Shown here: piece after piece, positions 16,101 through 24,942 of the stretch | How the letters are laid out: each line of letters opens with the position of its first letter | Position numbering within the stretch: the first letter of the stretch is position 1 | Assembly: GCA_022760435.1 (NCBI GenBank) | Contig: JALEFY010000012.1 | Location: forward strand, 1 to 64,000 | Length of the DNA stretch: 64,000 nucleotides | Direction: 5' to 3' | Source of the DNA: Neomegalonema sp. | GTDB taxonomy: Bacteria; Pseudomonadota; Alphaproteobacteria; Rhodobacterales; Rhodobacteraceae | Notes under the pieces: model-generated | Database searches by the model: none | Seen by the model: the letters and a program-made list of their open reading frames with translations, nothing else | What the model was told of the DNA's origin: nothing | Translations under genes and position numbers: made by a program

Positions 16101-16589
16101 TCAGCTCTCTGGTTCGCCCTCTTGCTGGGCGTTTTCAAGCGAGCGCCGCAGCTCAAAGCCGATGCGGCGCGGCTTTTCCGTCAGCTTTGGGGCGGCCTTG
16201 AGGGTCACATTGAGCTGCGAGACATGCTGCACGAGCTGGGTCTTGGCGCCGTGATCGTCAACGCCGTAAAAGGTAACCAGATCCGGGGCGAAATAGCCCA
16301 TGCCACTGATCCGCATTGCCCCGACCCCGCCGGAGACGAAGCCGAGCCCGACCTCGTGATCGTCATCGAGATGCTTCTCGAAATTCTGGATATAGAGGAT
16401 CAGCCGCTCATAGGCCCATTGTGCCTCGCTCTTTTGCGAGACATCGGCCTCTTTGAGCGGCTCTGGCAGCGGCTCGCGCTCAACCGGCAGGGTGTTGTCC
16501 TCCTGACAGCCAACGGCCTTGCAATCGGGTTTGGCCGGGGTGAGTGAGGTTGTCACCTTGGACGCGCGCAGCATTGGCAGCTTAAACAT
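16101..16589 (-). CDS. DUF6173 family protein
   Basis: The 162-residue product matches an alphaproteobacterial family of unknown function: ERLILYIQNFEKHLDDDHEVGLGFV, then MRISGMGYFAPDLVTFYG and KTQLVQHVSQLNVTLKA. ATG 16589 overlaps the previous gene's stop by eight bases, and GGGAGG lies six bases upstream, so translation is probably coupled to the metallo-hydrolase gene. No enzymatic motif is visible and there is no signal peptide. Confidence 0.82.
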   Translation of the reverse strand: MFKLPMLRASKVTTSLTPAKPDCKAVGCQEDNTLPVEREPLPEPLKEADVSQKSEAQWAYERLILYIQNFEKHLDDDHEVGLGFVSGGVGAMRISGMGYFAPDLVTFYGVDDHGAKTQLVQHVSQLNVTLKAAPKLTEKPRRIGFELRRSLENAQQEGEPES

Positions 16590-17643
16590 CGAGGGCCTCC
16601 CATTCATAAACGCCGTTCCCGCATTCGCGTCGCTGGGCGCGGCCCGTTCTGGTCAGGTGATTGAGATGGGCGACCGCCTCGACGGTGGCCAGCCCCTCGA
16701 GCGGAGCGGTGATCTCGCGCCGATAGAGTGCGGGAAAGCAGCCGACCGCGCTGCGCGGGCTGCGCAGATGGTCGGTGAGGCGATCAAGGGCGTTGGCGTG
16801 CTTCTCGATCACCCGGCGCAAGCGGGCGGCGGCGCCGCGAAAGGGCTGGCCATGGCCCGGCACCACCAGCGCCTGATCGGGGATCTGCTCGGCAAGCGCG
16901 GTGCAGCTCTCCAGCCAGTCGCCGATCGGATCCGCCTCGGGCTCGGTGGGGTAGACCCCGAGATTGGGGGTGATGGTCGGCAAGATCTGATCGCCGGCAA
17001 TCACCAGATCCTCCGCCTCGCAATGGAGCAGCGCGTGTTCGGGCGCATGGCCATGGCCGATCCGCACCCGCCAGTCGCGCCCGGCAAGGCGGAGGGTCTG
17101 GCCCAGCGCAATCGCGCGAAAGCCCAAGGGCAGCGGCTCCACCGTCACCGAATAATTGCGCGCCGCCCGCTCGCGCCAGCGCGCCATCATGTCCGCATCA
17201 TAGCCGCAGCGGCGATAGAACAGCGCGGCCTCGGGCGGCGGCTCGCTCCAGGCATCGAGTTGCAGCATCCGCGCGAACAGCCAGGAGGTGCGGGTCGTCC
17301 ACAGCTCGGCGCCATGCTCGCGGATGAACCATCCGGCCATGCCGATATGATCGGGGTGATGATGCGTGGCCAGCACCCGCCGCACCGGCTTATGGGCCAG
17401 CGCCCCGCCCTTGCCGAGCAATCCGTTCCAGATCGCGCGGGTCTCGTCGAGCCGCAAGCCCGGATCGACCAAGGTCCAGCCGTCATCATCTTCCAGCACG
17501 CTGGCATTGACGTGAAACGGTGGAAAGGTCGCGGGCAGCGGCAGCACCCGGACCTTCGGCGCGATCTCGAACAGCTCTCCGGTCTTCAGCACGCCGAACG
17601 GATAGCTCACGCCCGCGGTCTGTGGCTCGCGCACGCCGCTCAC
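16582..17643 (-). CDS. Metallo-beta-lactamase-fold hydrolase
   Basis: The 353-residue product has the metal-binding motif HHHPDH (in VLATHHHPDHIGMAGWF), a second His in RIGHGHAPEHALLH, the Asp of VIAGDQILP and the late His of VVPGHGQPFRG, so the di-metal site looks complete. A C-terminal winged-helix-like part follows (LEGLATVEAVAHLNHLTRTGR), as in hydroxyacylglutathione hydrolase relatives. The GTG start overlaps the aldehyde dehydrogenase stop (GTGA), indicating one operon. The substrate, perhaps a thioester or lactone formed from the aldehyde pathway product, is not known. Confidence 0.88.
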   Translation of the reverse strand: MSGVREPQTAGVSYPFGVLKTGELFEIAPKVRVLPLPATFPPFHVNASVLEDDDGWTLVDPGLRLDETRAIWNGLLGKGGALAHKPVRRVLATHHHPDHIGMAGWFIREHGAELWTTRTSWLFARMLQLDAWSEPPPEAALFYRRCGYDADMMARWRERAARNYSVTVEPLPLGFRAIALGQTLRLAGRDWRVRIGHGHAPEHALLHCEAEDLVIAGDQILPTITPNLGVYPTEPEADPIGDWLESCTALAEQIPDQALVVPGHGQPFRGAAARLRRVIEKHANALDRLTDHLRSPRSAVGCFPALYRREITAPLEGLATVEAVAHLNHLTRTGRAQRRECGNGVYEWEALDV

Positions 17644-19076
17644 ATCCAGCCCTGCACGGCCTTGACCTCGAGAAATTCCTCGATCCCCCAGCGCCCGGCC
17701 TCGCGGCCGATGCCCGAATGCTTCATGCCGCCAAAGGGAGCGCCCATCTGATGGCCCGCGCCGTTGATATGGACCATCCCCGAGCGCAGCCGCCGCGCCA
17801 CCCGCCGCGCCCGCTCCGGCGAGCCCGTCTGGATGTAGTTGGTCAGGCCATAATCGGTGTCATTGGCGATGCGGATCGCTTCCTCTTCGCTCTCGAAACG
17901 AAGGATCGACAGGACCGGGCCGAAGATCTCCTCGCGCGCGATGGTCATGTCATTGGTGACATCGGCGAAGACAGTGGGGCGGGTGTAATAGCCGCGATTG
18001 AAACCCTCCGGTCGGCCCGGACCACCGGCGACCAGCCGCGCGCCCTCGCGGATGCCGGTTTCGATGAGCCCCTGGACCTTGTCCCATTGCCCCTGGCTGA
18101 CTTGCGGGCCGATATGATCGCCCTCCTGGCTCGGATCGCCGACCGCGGTGTTGCGGGCGGTCAGCTCTGCGATCTCGATGGCTTGCTCATAGACCGTGGC
18201 CTCAACCAGCATCCGCGTCGGGGCGTTGCAGGATTGGCCGGTATTCTCCATGCAGTGGCGCACCCCGCGCGCGACCGCCTTTGGCAGATCGCAATCGGCA
18301 AAAACGAGATTGGCGCCCTTGCCGCCCAGCTCCAGACTGACCCGCTTGAAGTCATCGGCCGCCGCGTGGCTGACTGCGGCACCGGCGCGGCATGATCCGG
18401 TGAGCGAGATCATCGCCACATCCTTGTGCTGGCACAGCGCCGCGCCGACCCCGGGTCCATCGCCATTGACGAGGTTGAAGACGCCGGGAGCAAAGCCAGC
18501 CGCGTCGACGAATTCGGCAAAAAGCAGCGCCGAGAGCGGCGCGATCTCGGAGGGTTTGAGCACCATGGTGCAGCCCGCCGCCGCCGCTGCCACCACCTTG
18601 AGCACCACCTGGTTCATCGGCCAGTTCCATGGCGTGATCAGGGCGCAGACGCCAACCGGCTCATGCCGGATCAGGCTTGCGGGCTTGTCGGGGCGAAACG
18701 GATGCTCGAACGGAAAATCCTGAACGGCCTTGAGAAAACCCTGAATATGCCAGCTACCCGAGGGCGCCTGCTCCTCGCGCGCCAGACGCATCGGCGCGCC
18801 CATCTCGAGGCTGATGGCCTGCGCCATCTCTTCATTGCGGGCGGTGTAGATCGCCAGCAGACGTTCGATCGCCGCAAGGCGCTCGGGCAGCGGGGTGAAG
18901 GCCCAGCTCTCGAACGCGGCATGGGCTGCGGCCACCGCCCGATCCACATCCGCCGCCGCTCCGAGTGCGATCTGACAGACCGGCTCCTCGGTGGCCGGAT
19001 TGATCACCGGCAAGGTGCTGTTGCTCGACGGGGCGACCCAGGCGCCGTTGATGTAGAATTGTTGAGCGTGATCCAT
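17640..19076 (-). CDS. NAD(P)-dependent aldehyde dehydrogenase
   Basis: The 478-residue enzyme has all class features: TPWNWPMNQVVLKVVAAAAAG (cofactor site), catalytic Glu in SLELGGKGANLVF, catalytic Cys in ENTGQSCNAPTRM, and EEIFGPVLSI. It would oxidise an aldehyde to the acid. AGGAGGT precedes the ATG at 19076. It starts a three-gene unit with the metallo-hydrolase and DUF6173 genes. It lies 184 bases downstream of the gentisate cluster in the same direction; that gap has no clear terminator, so read-through from the aromatic operon is possible. Specific substrate unknown. Confidence 0.9.
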   Translation of the reverse strand: MDHAQQFYINGAWVAPSSNSTLPVINPATEEPVCQIALGAAADVDRAVAAAHAAFESWAFTPLPERLAAIERLLAIYTARNEEMAQAISLEMGAPMRLAREEQAPSGSWHIQGFLKAVQDFPFEHPFRPDKPASLIRHEPVGVCALITPWNWPMNQVVLKVVAAAAAGCTMVLKPSEIAPLSALLFAEFVDAAGFAPGVFNLVNGDGPGVGAALCQHKDVAMISLTGSCRAGAAVSHAAADDFKRVSLELGGKGANLVFADCDLPKAVARGVRHCMENTGQSCNAPTRMLVEATVYEQAIEIAELTARNTAVGDPSQEGDHIGPQVSQGQWDKVQGLIETGIREGARLVAGGPGRPEGFNRGYYTRPTVFADVTNDMTIAREEIFGPVLSILRFESEEEAIRIANDTDYGLTNYIQTGSPERARRVARRLRSGMVHINGAGHQMGAPFGGMKHSGIGREAGRWGIEEFLEVKAVQGWM

Positions 19077-19260
19077 TCGCACCTCCTGATGTTGTCAGCA
19101 GATGTGCACGGCAGAAGGCGGCTTTCAACCCCTGAAGACAGCGCCCCTGTTGAGGCTGGGCAGGGGTTTTGGGGGCTGGGCCGGGGGTTGGCAATGAGGG
19201 GTTTGGATGATGTGAGAACCGGCGGGCAGGCCAATCGCCCGCCCGCGCGGCACAGGGCAC

Positions 19261-19833
19261 CTAATGGCCTTGCAAAAGCTCGGCCTGTCCCGCTGGGCAA
19301 TCGCGCCACGAGCCGCCATTGCCCAGGGCAATCGCCTCGCGCCAGAGCATGCGCGCGCGCTGGAGCGGGATCTCGCGGGCTGGAAGGTCCGAGCCGGAGG
19401 CATCGCGCAGCACCGCATCCCAGCTGACATCACTCAGATCGCGCAGCTCGACATTGAGATGGATTGCCGAATGCTCGAACAGATGGCGCAGGGCTCGGGG
19501 CGGCAGGGTGGCACCGAGTGCGATCTCCTCGAGCCGCACCGCCTCGGACGGGTACATCGGCGCCTCAACGCCGGTGCGCGCCCAGCTTGCCAGACGGCAC
19601 AGCGCGCGGGCCTGATAGCCGATCCCGGCGACCACATGAGCCCGGCTCAACCCCGAATTCTGCGCGGGCTCGCGCAGCGCCGCATCCGAGAGCTCGTTGA
19701 GCTTGCGGGCGAAATAGGCGGTGCCGCGCCGCATCATCAGCAGCGCTTCGGCCGGGGCCGAGGGCGCATCATAGCGCGCCCCCTGCCCCTGACGCAGCCG
19801 CAGCGCGGCGGCGGCCTCCTCGAGCGAACTCAT
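19261..19833 (-). CDS. Maleylpyruvate isomerase-like protein, mycothiol-dependent (MDMPI/DinB) type
   Basis: The 190-residue product resembles the N-terminal domain of mycothiol-dependent maleylpyruvate isomerases: ALLMMRRGTAYFARKLNELSDAALREPAQNSGLSRAHVVAGIGYQARALCRLASWARTG, where the helical DinB-like bundle carries conserved His, and LFEHSAIHLNVELRDLSDVSWDAVL. Its ATG overlaps the gentisate dioxygenase stop as ATGA. The family fits the pathway, but this group of bacteria makes glutathione rather than mycothiol, and a GST-type isomerase is encoded two genes upstream. It may be a glutathione-using version or have a changed function. Confidence 0.78.
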   Translation of the reverse strand: MSSLEEAAAALRLRQGQGARYDAPSAPAEALLMMRRGTAYFARKLNELSDAALREPAQNSGLSRAHVVAGIGYQARALCRLASWARTGVEAPMYPSEAVRLEEIALGATLPPRALRHLFEHSAIHLNVELRDLSDVSWDAVLRDASGSDLPAREIPLQRARMLWREAIALGNGGSWRDCPAGQAELLQGH

Positions 19834-20936
19834 CCCTGTTCGCCCTCGACCCGGCTGCGCGCGAAGTTCAGCCGCTCCATGATCGGGGCGTCTGAGAAGC
19901 GGAACAGGTCGAACTGGGTCTCGGCCTGCAAGGACCACGAGATCCAGGAGGGGATCACGAACATGTCGCCCTTCTCGACCGCATGGCTCTGCCCTCCCAT
20001 CACCACATGGCCGCGCCCCTCGAACACCTGGAACACCGTGCCGCCGACATCCTGACGGCTCGCAGTCTGAGCCCCGGCCCGCAGGCGGTGGAACTCGCAA
20101 CGGATCGTCGGCATCACATCGCCGCCGGTGGTCGGGTTCACATAGCGGATCGCCGCATGGCCGGGCGCCACCGTCGCCGGCTGCCCCTCATCCTCGAGCA
20201 GCAATTGCTCGGTGAGCGCGCGATCGGTGAATTCCCAGCGATAGGCGCCGATCGGGCTCGCCACCGTATCCTGCAAGCCCGAGAGCGGCCGCACGCCCGG
20301 ATGGCACCACAGCCGCTCGCCGCGCGAGAAGTTCGGAGTCGCGTAATCCGTCACCCGGTCCGAACCGAACTCGAAGAAGCCGACATCCATCTGCTGGCTG
20401 AACGGGATGTCGAGCCCGTCGATCCAGGCCATTGGCTGATCGGTGTCGTTGTGATGGCCGTGAAAGCACCAACCGGGGGTGAGCAGCAGATCGCCGCGGC
20501 TCATGCGCACCGGATCGCCATTGACCACCGTCCACACGCCCTCGCCCTCGACCACGAAGCGGAAGGCGTTTTGCGAATGGCGATGCTCGGGCGCGGTCTC
20601 GCGCGGGCCCAAATACTGGATCGCGGCCCAGAGCGTCGGGGTGATATAGGCATTGCCGCCGAGCCCCGGATTGGCGAGCCCGATCGCCCGGCGCTCACCG
20701 CCGCGCCCGACCGGCACCAGCTCGCCCGATTTCTCGGCCAGGGGCAGCAGCTTGCTCCATTTCCAAAGATGCGCGACCGCCTTGGGTTTGGGATGGATCG
20801 GCATCAGATCGCCGAGCTGGGTCCAGAGCGGGATCAGGTGCTCGTCCTCGAACCCCTTGTAGAGCGCGCGCAGCTCCGGCGTATCCTCGGGCTGCATCGC
20901 ATGTTCGACGGTATCGTGATCAAGAGCAGTGTTCAT
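19830..20936 (-). CDS. Gentisate 1,2-dioxygenase
   Basis: This bicupin iron enzyme cleaves gentisate with O2 to maleylpyruvate. The 368-residue product shows the first cupin metal motif APEHRHSQNAFRFVVEGEG with GDLLLTPGWCFHGHHND, and a second cupin (GGTVFQVFEGRGHVVMGGQSHAVEKGDMFVIPSW). Length and motif order match the family. AGGAGG lies upstream of the ATG. The gene is between the GST-type isomerase (40-base gap) and the MDMPI-type gene (4-base overlap), so the lower pathway is in one transcript. Confidence 0.94.
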   Translation of the reverse strand: MNTALDHDTVEHAMQPEDTPELRALYKGFEDEHLIPLWTQLGDLMPIHPKPKAVAHLWKWSKLLPLAEKSGELVPVGRGGERRAIGLANPGLGGNAYITPTLWAAIQYLGPRETAPEHRHSQNAFRFVVEGEGVWTVVNGDPVRMSRGDLLLTPGWCFHGHHNDTDQPMAWIDGLDIPFSQQMDVGFFEFGSDRVTDYATPNFSRGERLWCHPGVRPLSGLQDTVASPIGAYRWEFTDRALTEQLLLEDEGQPATVAPGHAAIRYVNPTTGGDVMPTIRCEFHRLRAGAQTASRQDVGGTVFQVFEGRGHVVMGGQSHAVEKGDMFVIPSWISWSLQAETQFDLFRFSDAPIMERLNFARSRVEGEQG

Positions 20937-20976
20937 CCTCAGTCCTCCTGTGTGACCTCGGTTGGTGTTCGGCCGC

Positions 20977-21624
20977 TCATGCCGCGTCGGGTTGGTTGGG
21001 GGGAGCGGCTTTGGAAAACGCCTCCAGCTCGTGGAGCGCGGCATGAATGCGAGCGATGGTGGGCCATGGCTCGAGGGAGATTTCGAAGCGCTTGTTGTTC
21101 CAGACCTGCGCGTAAAGGCACAGATCGGCGAGGCCCGGCGTGTCGCCATGGCAATAGCGCCCGGTCTGCGCGCTGCTGGCGAGCGCGGTCTCGAGCGCGG
21201 TGAAGGTCTCGGTGACCCAATGGGTGAACCACGCCTTCTGCCCGGCCTCATCGGCACCAAAGGCCGCGCCCAGATGCTGGAGCACCCGCAGGTTGTTGAG
21301 CGGATGGATCTCGCAGGCGATCATGTAGGCGAGGCTGCGCACCCGCGCCCGGCCGAGCGCATCGGCGGGCAGCAGGGCGGGCTCGGGATGGGTTTCCTCG
21401 AGCCACTCGATGATCGCGAGCGACTGGGTGAGGTACTGGCCCTCGCCGATCTCGAGCGTCGGCACGAGCCCGGCCGGGTTCATCGCCAGATAATCGGGCG
21501 TGCGGGTCTCCCCCGCACGCAGCACGTAAGGCACATACTCATAGGGCAAGCCCTTGAGGTTCAGCGCGGCGCGTAGCCGCGTCGAGGTCGAGGAGCGAAA
21601 GAAGTTGTGCAGCTTCCAGCTCAT
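20977..21624 (-). CDS. maiA: Maleylpyruvate/maleylacetoacetate isomerase (zeta-class GST)
   Basis: The 215-residue protein has the zeta-class active-site motif near the N-terminus (LHNFFRSSTSTRLRAALNLKGLPYEYVPY), the glutathione site NPAGLVPTLEIGEGQYLTQSLAIIEWLEET, and the C-terminal helical GST domain (GDTPGLADLCLYAQVWNN). It would isomerise maleylpyruvate to fumarylpyruvate with glutathione. The ATG overlaps the fumarylpyruvate hydrolase stop (ATGA). The gentisate context favours maleylpyruvate as substrate over maleylacetoacetate. Confidence 0.9.
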   Translation of the reverse strand: MSWKLHNFFRSSTSTRLRAALNLKGLPYEYVPYVLRAGETRTPDYLAMNPAGLVPTLEIGEGQYLTQSLAIIEWLEETHPEPALLPADALGRARVRSLAYMIACEIHPLNNLRVLQHLGAAFGADEAGQKAWFTHWVTETFTALETALASSAQTGRYCHGDTPGLADLCLYAQVWNNKRFEISLEPWPTIARIHAALHELEAFSKAAPPNQPDAA

Positions 21625-22316
21625 GCGCGCGGCCCGATCTGGGTCGAGATCTGGCCAAGGCCCGCGATCTCGACGACACATGTGTCGCCCGGCACCAGCG
21701 GGCCAACCCCGGCGGGGGTGCCGGTCATGATCACATCTCCCGGCTTGAGGCTCATCGATTGCGACAGGATCGAGACGATCTCAGGCACTGACCAGATCAG
21801 CTCGTTCAGATCCGCGTCCTGCTTGACCTGCCCATTGACCGTGAGCTTGATCGAGCCCTCGGCCGGATGGCCAACGCTGGCCACGCTATGCACCGGCCCG
21901 ATCACCGCCGAGCGATCAAAGGCCTTGCCCCAATCCCAGGGGCGGCCTTGCTCACGGGCGGTGAGTTGCAGGTCGCGCCGGGTCAGGTCATTGCCGATCG
22001 CATAGCCCCAGACATGCGAAAGCGCGTCTTCCTCGCTGATATTGACCCCGGCCGTGCCGATGACCACCACCAGCTCGGCCTCGTAATGCAGGTTCTCGGT
22101 CAGCGGCGGATAGGCGACGGTCTCGCCATCCTCGACCACCGCATCCGCGGGCTTGGTGAAGAAGAAGGGCGGATCGCGATCCGGGTCCTTGCCCATCTCG
22201 CGCGCATGGGCGGCGTAATTGCGCCCGACGCAGAAGATCCGGCGCACCGGCAGCCGATCATCGCTCCCGGCGACTGCGAGCGTCGGCACGGCTTGCGGCT
22301 CGAAAACATATCCCAT
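21621..22316 (-). CDS. Fumarylpyruvate hydrolase (FAH family)
   Basis: The 231-residue FAH-family product has RIFCVGRNYAAHAREMG, PPFFFTKPADAV, the metal-binding block LHYEAELVVVIG, and IMTGTPAGVGPLVPGD. In the gentisate pathway this enzyme splits fumarylpyruvate into fumarate and pyruvate. Short length, typical of the NagK/FAH group, and position between the monooxygenase and isomerase genes support this over other FAH reactions. It is 34 bases downstream of the hydroxylase gene. Confidence 0.9.
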   Translation of the reverse strand: MGYVFEPQAVPTLAVAGSDDRLPVRRIFCVGRNYAAHAREMGKDPDRDPPFFFTKPADAVVEDGETVAYPPLTENLHYEAELVVVIGTAGVNISEEDALSHVWGYAIGNDLTRRDLQLTAREQGRPWDWGKAFDRSAVIGPVHSVASVGHPAEGSIKLTVNGQVKQDADLNELIWSVPEIVSILSQSMSLKPGDVIMTGTPAGVGPLVPGDTCVVEIAGLGQISTQIGPRA

Positions 22317-22350
22317 GACAAACCTCTGTTCTGAATGAAGAAAATGCGGA

Positions 22351-23535
22351 TCAGTTGGCGAGCCCGTTCGAGCCGTAGATCCAGCTCAACTGGTCGTACC
22401 AACGCTCGGGGCTCATGCCGGACATGATGTCATTGCGCACGGCGGCCCGGGCATCATCGGGGTGATAGATGTACTCGCCGATCAGCCGCGAGTTCATCTG
22501 CACCCGTGCGGTGCGCACCAGCCGCATCTGTTGATAGGATTGCAGCGCCGCCTCGACATCCTCGCCGCCATGCTCGAGGCAATGGGCGAGCGCCACCGCG
22601 TCCTCCATCGCCATGCAGGCGCCCTGGGCGAAATATTGCAGCATCGGATGCGCGGCATCACCGAGCAGCGCCACGCGGCCATCGACCCAATTGGAGATCG
22701 GATCGCGGTCGCACAGCACCCACAGTTTCCAGTTGTCGCCATGCTCGATCACCTGGCGCGCCTTGGGGTGGATATGCTCGAAGCCCTGCGCGACCTCCTC
22801 CTTGCTCACCGGCCGCCCGGCAATCGCCTCCTGCAAGTCGCGGTGATAGGTGACGACGAGGTTGAACACCTTCCAGCCCTTGAGCGGGTAATGGACGATA
22901 TGGCATTTGGGCCCGGCCCAGAGCGTCGCCGCGTTCCAGCGCAGATCCTCGGGCATCTGCTCGGTCGGGATCACTGAGCGATAGGTGGTGTGGCCGGAGA
23001 TGCGCGGCTCGCCGTCGCCGATCATCTGGCCGCGGATCGCCGAGCGCAGCCCTTCGGCCCCGATCACGATCCGGCCCTTGATCGGGTCGCGATCCTTGAT
23101 CAGAAGGGTGGCGCTGGTGCCGTCCTGCTCATAGCCGGTCACCTCATGGCTGGTGCGCAGATCGACCAGCGGGCTCGCGGTGCAGAACTCGAGCAGCACG
23201 CCATGCAGATCGGCGCGGTGCACCACGGCATAGGGGTTGCCAAAGCGCGTACGGAACGGCTCGTCGAGCGGGATCGAGGCGATATCCTCGGCGCTCTGCG
23301 CATCCATCAGCCGCAGCTTGTCGATATAGACCGCCTTCGCCCGCGCCTCATCCCCGACCCCGAGATAGTCGAAGCAGTGAAAGGCGTTCGGGCCGATCTG
23401 GATCCCCGCGCCGATCTCGCCGAGCTGATCGGCCCGCTCCACCACGATCGAGCGGATGCCCTTGCGCGCCAGCCCGCAGGCCGCCGCCAATCCACCAATG
23501 CCGCCACCGGCGATCACGACAGGAAGGTCAGTCAT
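22351..23535 (-). CDS. 3-hydroxybenzoate 6-hydroxylase (FAD monooxygenase)
   Basis: The 394-residue flavoprotein has VVIAGGGIGGLAAACGLARKG (FAD), an IGAEGLRSAIRG motif (DG-type) and the second FAD site VALLGDAAHPMLQYFAQGACMAMEDAVALA. This is the class A aromatic hydroxylase pattern; together with a gentisate dioxygenase cluster it points to 3-hydroxybenzoate 6-hydroxylation with NADH. Salicylate 5-hydroxylase is a different, multi-component enzyme, and salicylate 1-hydroxylase would make catechol, which does not fit the pathway. Start at ATG 23535. Confidence 0.88.
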   Translation of the reverse strand: MTDLPVVIAGGGIGGLAAACGLARKGIRSIVVERADQLGEIGAGIQIGPNAFHCFDYLGVGDEARAKAVYIDKLRLMDAQSAEDIASIPLDEPFRTRFGNPYAVVHRADLHGVLLEFCTASPLVDLRTSHEVTGYEQDGTSATLLIKDRDPIKGRIVIGAEGLRSAIRGQMIGDGEPRISGHTTYRSVIPTEQMPEDLRWNAATLWAGPKCHIVHYPLKGWKVFNLVVTYHRDLQEAIAGRPVSKEEVAQGFEHIHPKARQVIEHGDNWKLWVLCDRDPISNWVDGRVALLGDAAHPMLQYFAQGACMAMEDAVALAHCLEHGGEDVEAALQSYQQMRLVRTARVQMNSRLIGEYIYHPDDARAAVRNDIMSGMSPERWYDQLSWIYGSNGLAN

Positions 23536-23550
23536 GGGTGCAATCTCCTC

Positions 23551-24942
23551 TTAGCCGCCGATCAGGCGGGGAACCGTCAGGGTGAGGGCCGGGATCGCGA
23601 GGATCAGCCCGACCCGGACCACCTCCGCGCCCAGAAACGGCAGGACGCCGCGAAACACGGTGGCCATGGAGACGTCCTTGGCCAATGATGCGATGATGAA
23701 GACGTTGAGCCCGACGGGCGGCGTGATCAGCCCGAGCTCGACCACAATCAGCGCCAGGATCCCGAACCAGATCTTGAGGCTCTCATTGTCCATGCCGAAG
23801 GCAGCGGTGGCGGCGGTCGCATACTCGCCGCCATTGAGCGCGATCAGCGTTGGCCAGAAGAACGGCACCACCACCAGGATCATCGCCAGGCTCTCCATGA
23901 AGCAGCCCAGAATGACGAAGATCACCAGCATGATCACCAGCACCACCATCGGATCGAGCCCGCTATTGGCGGCCCAGTCCGACAGCGCCGAAGGCAGGCC
24001 GGAGCGGGTGAAAAAGCCCTTGAGAACCTCGGCACCGAACAGGATCAGGTAGATCATGGCGCTGGTGATGGCGGTGGCGCGGATCGCCTTGATCATGCCG
24101 GTAAGATCAAGCCCCTCGCCGGTCAGGGCCTTGAGCGCAAAGCCATAGACGAGGATCGCGAGCACCCCGATCGAGGCGGCGGGCGTCGGCGTGATCAGGC
24201 CAAAACCAAGGCCAAGAATGATGGCGCCGAATATCCCGATCACCGGCAGCAATCGCCGGATCGCGACCTTGCGCTCCTCGGCGGGCATGGCGGTTGGCTC
24301 GGGCGCGAGATCGGGGCGCAGCCGCACCACGATCGCGATCACGACGATAAAGCCGAAGACCGCCAAAAGCCCTGGCAGCACTGCCGCCTGAAACATCTTG
24401 AGGATCGAACCTTCGACGATCACAGCATAGATGACCAGCGCAACCGAGGGCGGGATCAGGATCCCGAGCGTGCCGCCCGCGGCCAAAGCGCCGGAGGCCA
24501 GTTGCGGGGCATAGCCGAGCTTCTTGAGCTCGGGCAGCGCCACCCGTCCCATCGTGGCCGCCGTTGCCAGCGAGGAGCCGCAGACAGCGCCAAAGCCGCC
24601 GCAAGCCGCCACCGCCGCCATCGCCACGCCGCCGCGCAGGCGCGAAAGCAGGGCCTCCAGACCCTTGAACAGATCCTGCGACAGCCGCGCCTCGGCGGAG
24701 ATGAAGCCCATGAACACAAAGAGCGGCACCACCGACAGGTCGTAATTGGCGACATTTTCCCACAGCAGGGTCTTGAAGCCCCGGATATAAGGCAAAAAGC
24801 GCACATAGCTCACCGCCTCGCTCAGCGCATACATCCCGCCGATGCCGACGGCGATCATCGCCAGACCCACGGGCATGCGCAGCATGAGCAGGACGAAAAG
24901 CGCGACCAGGCCCGCGAGCCCGATCCATTCAGGCGTCGCCAT
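23551..24942 (-). CDS. dctM: TRAP transporter large permease (DctM family)
   Basis: The 463-residue integral membrane protein has many helices and DctM motifs (MPVGLAMIAVGIGG, VPLFVFMGFISAEARLS, LGILIPPSVALVIYAV, LITPPVGLNVFI). It is the main channel of a sodium-driven tripartite carrier. The ATG lies 14 bases inside the preceding dctQ gene. The gene order P-Q-M followed 15 bases later by the hydroxylase gene implies that the carrier imports the pathway substrate, probably 3-hydroxybenzoate. Confidence 0.94.
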   Translation of the reverse strand: MATPEWIGLAGLVALFVLLMLRMPVGLAMIAVGIGGMYALSEAVSYVRFLPYIRGFKTLLWENVANYDLSVVPLFVFMGFISAEARLSQDLFKGLEALLSRLRGGVAMAAVAACGGFGAVCGSSLATAATMGRVALPELKKLGYAPQLASGALAAGGTLGILIPPSVALVIYAVIVEGSILKMFQAAVLPGLLAVFGFIVVIAIVVRLRPDLAPEPTAMPAEERKVAIRRLLPVIGIFGAIILGLGFGLITPTPAASIGVLAILVYGFALKALTGEGLDLTGMIKAIRATAITSAMIYLILFGAEVLKGFFTRSGLPSALSDWAANSGLDPMVVLVIMLVIFVILGCFMESLAMILVVVPFFWPTLIALNGGEYATAATAAFGMDNESLKIWFGILALIVVELGLITPPVGLNVFIIASLAKDVSMATVFRGVLPFLGAEVVRVGLILAIPALTLTVPRLIGG

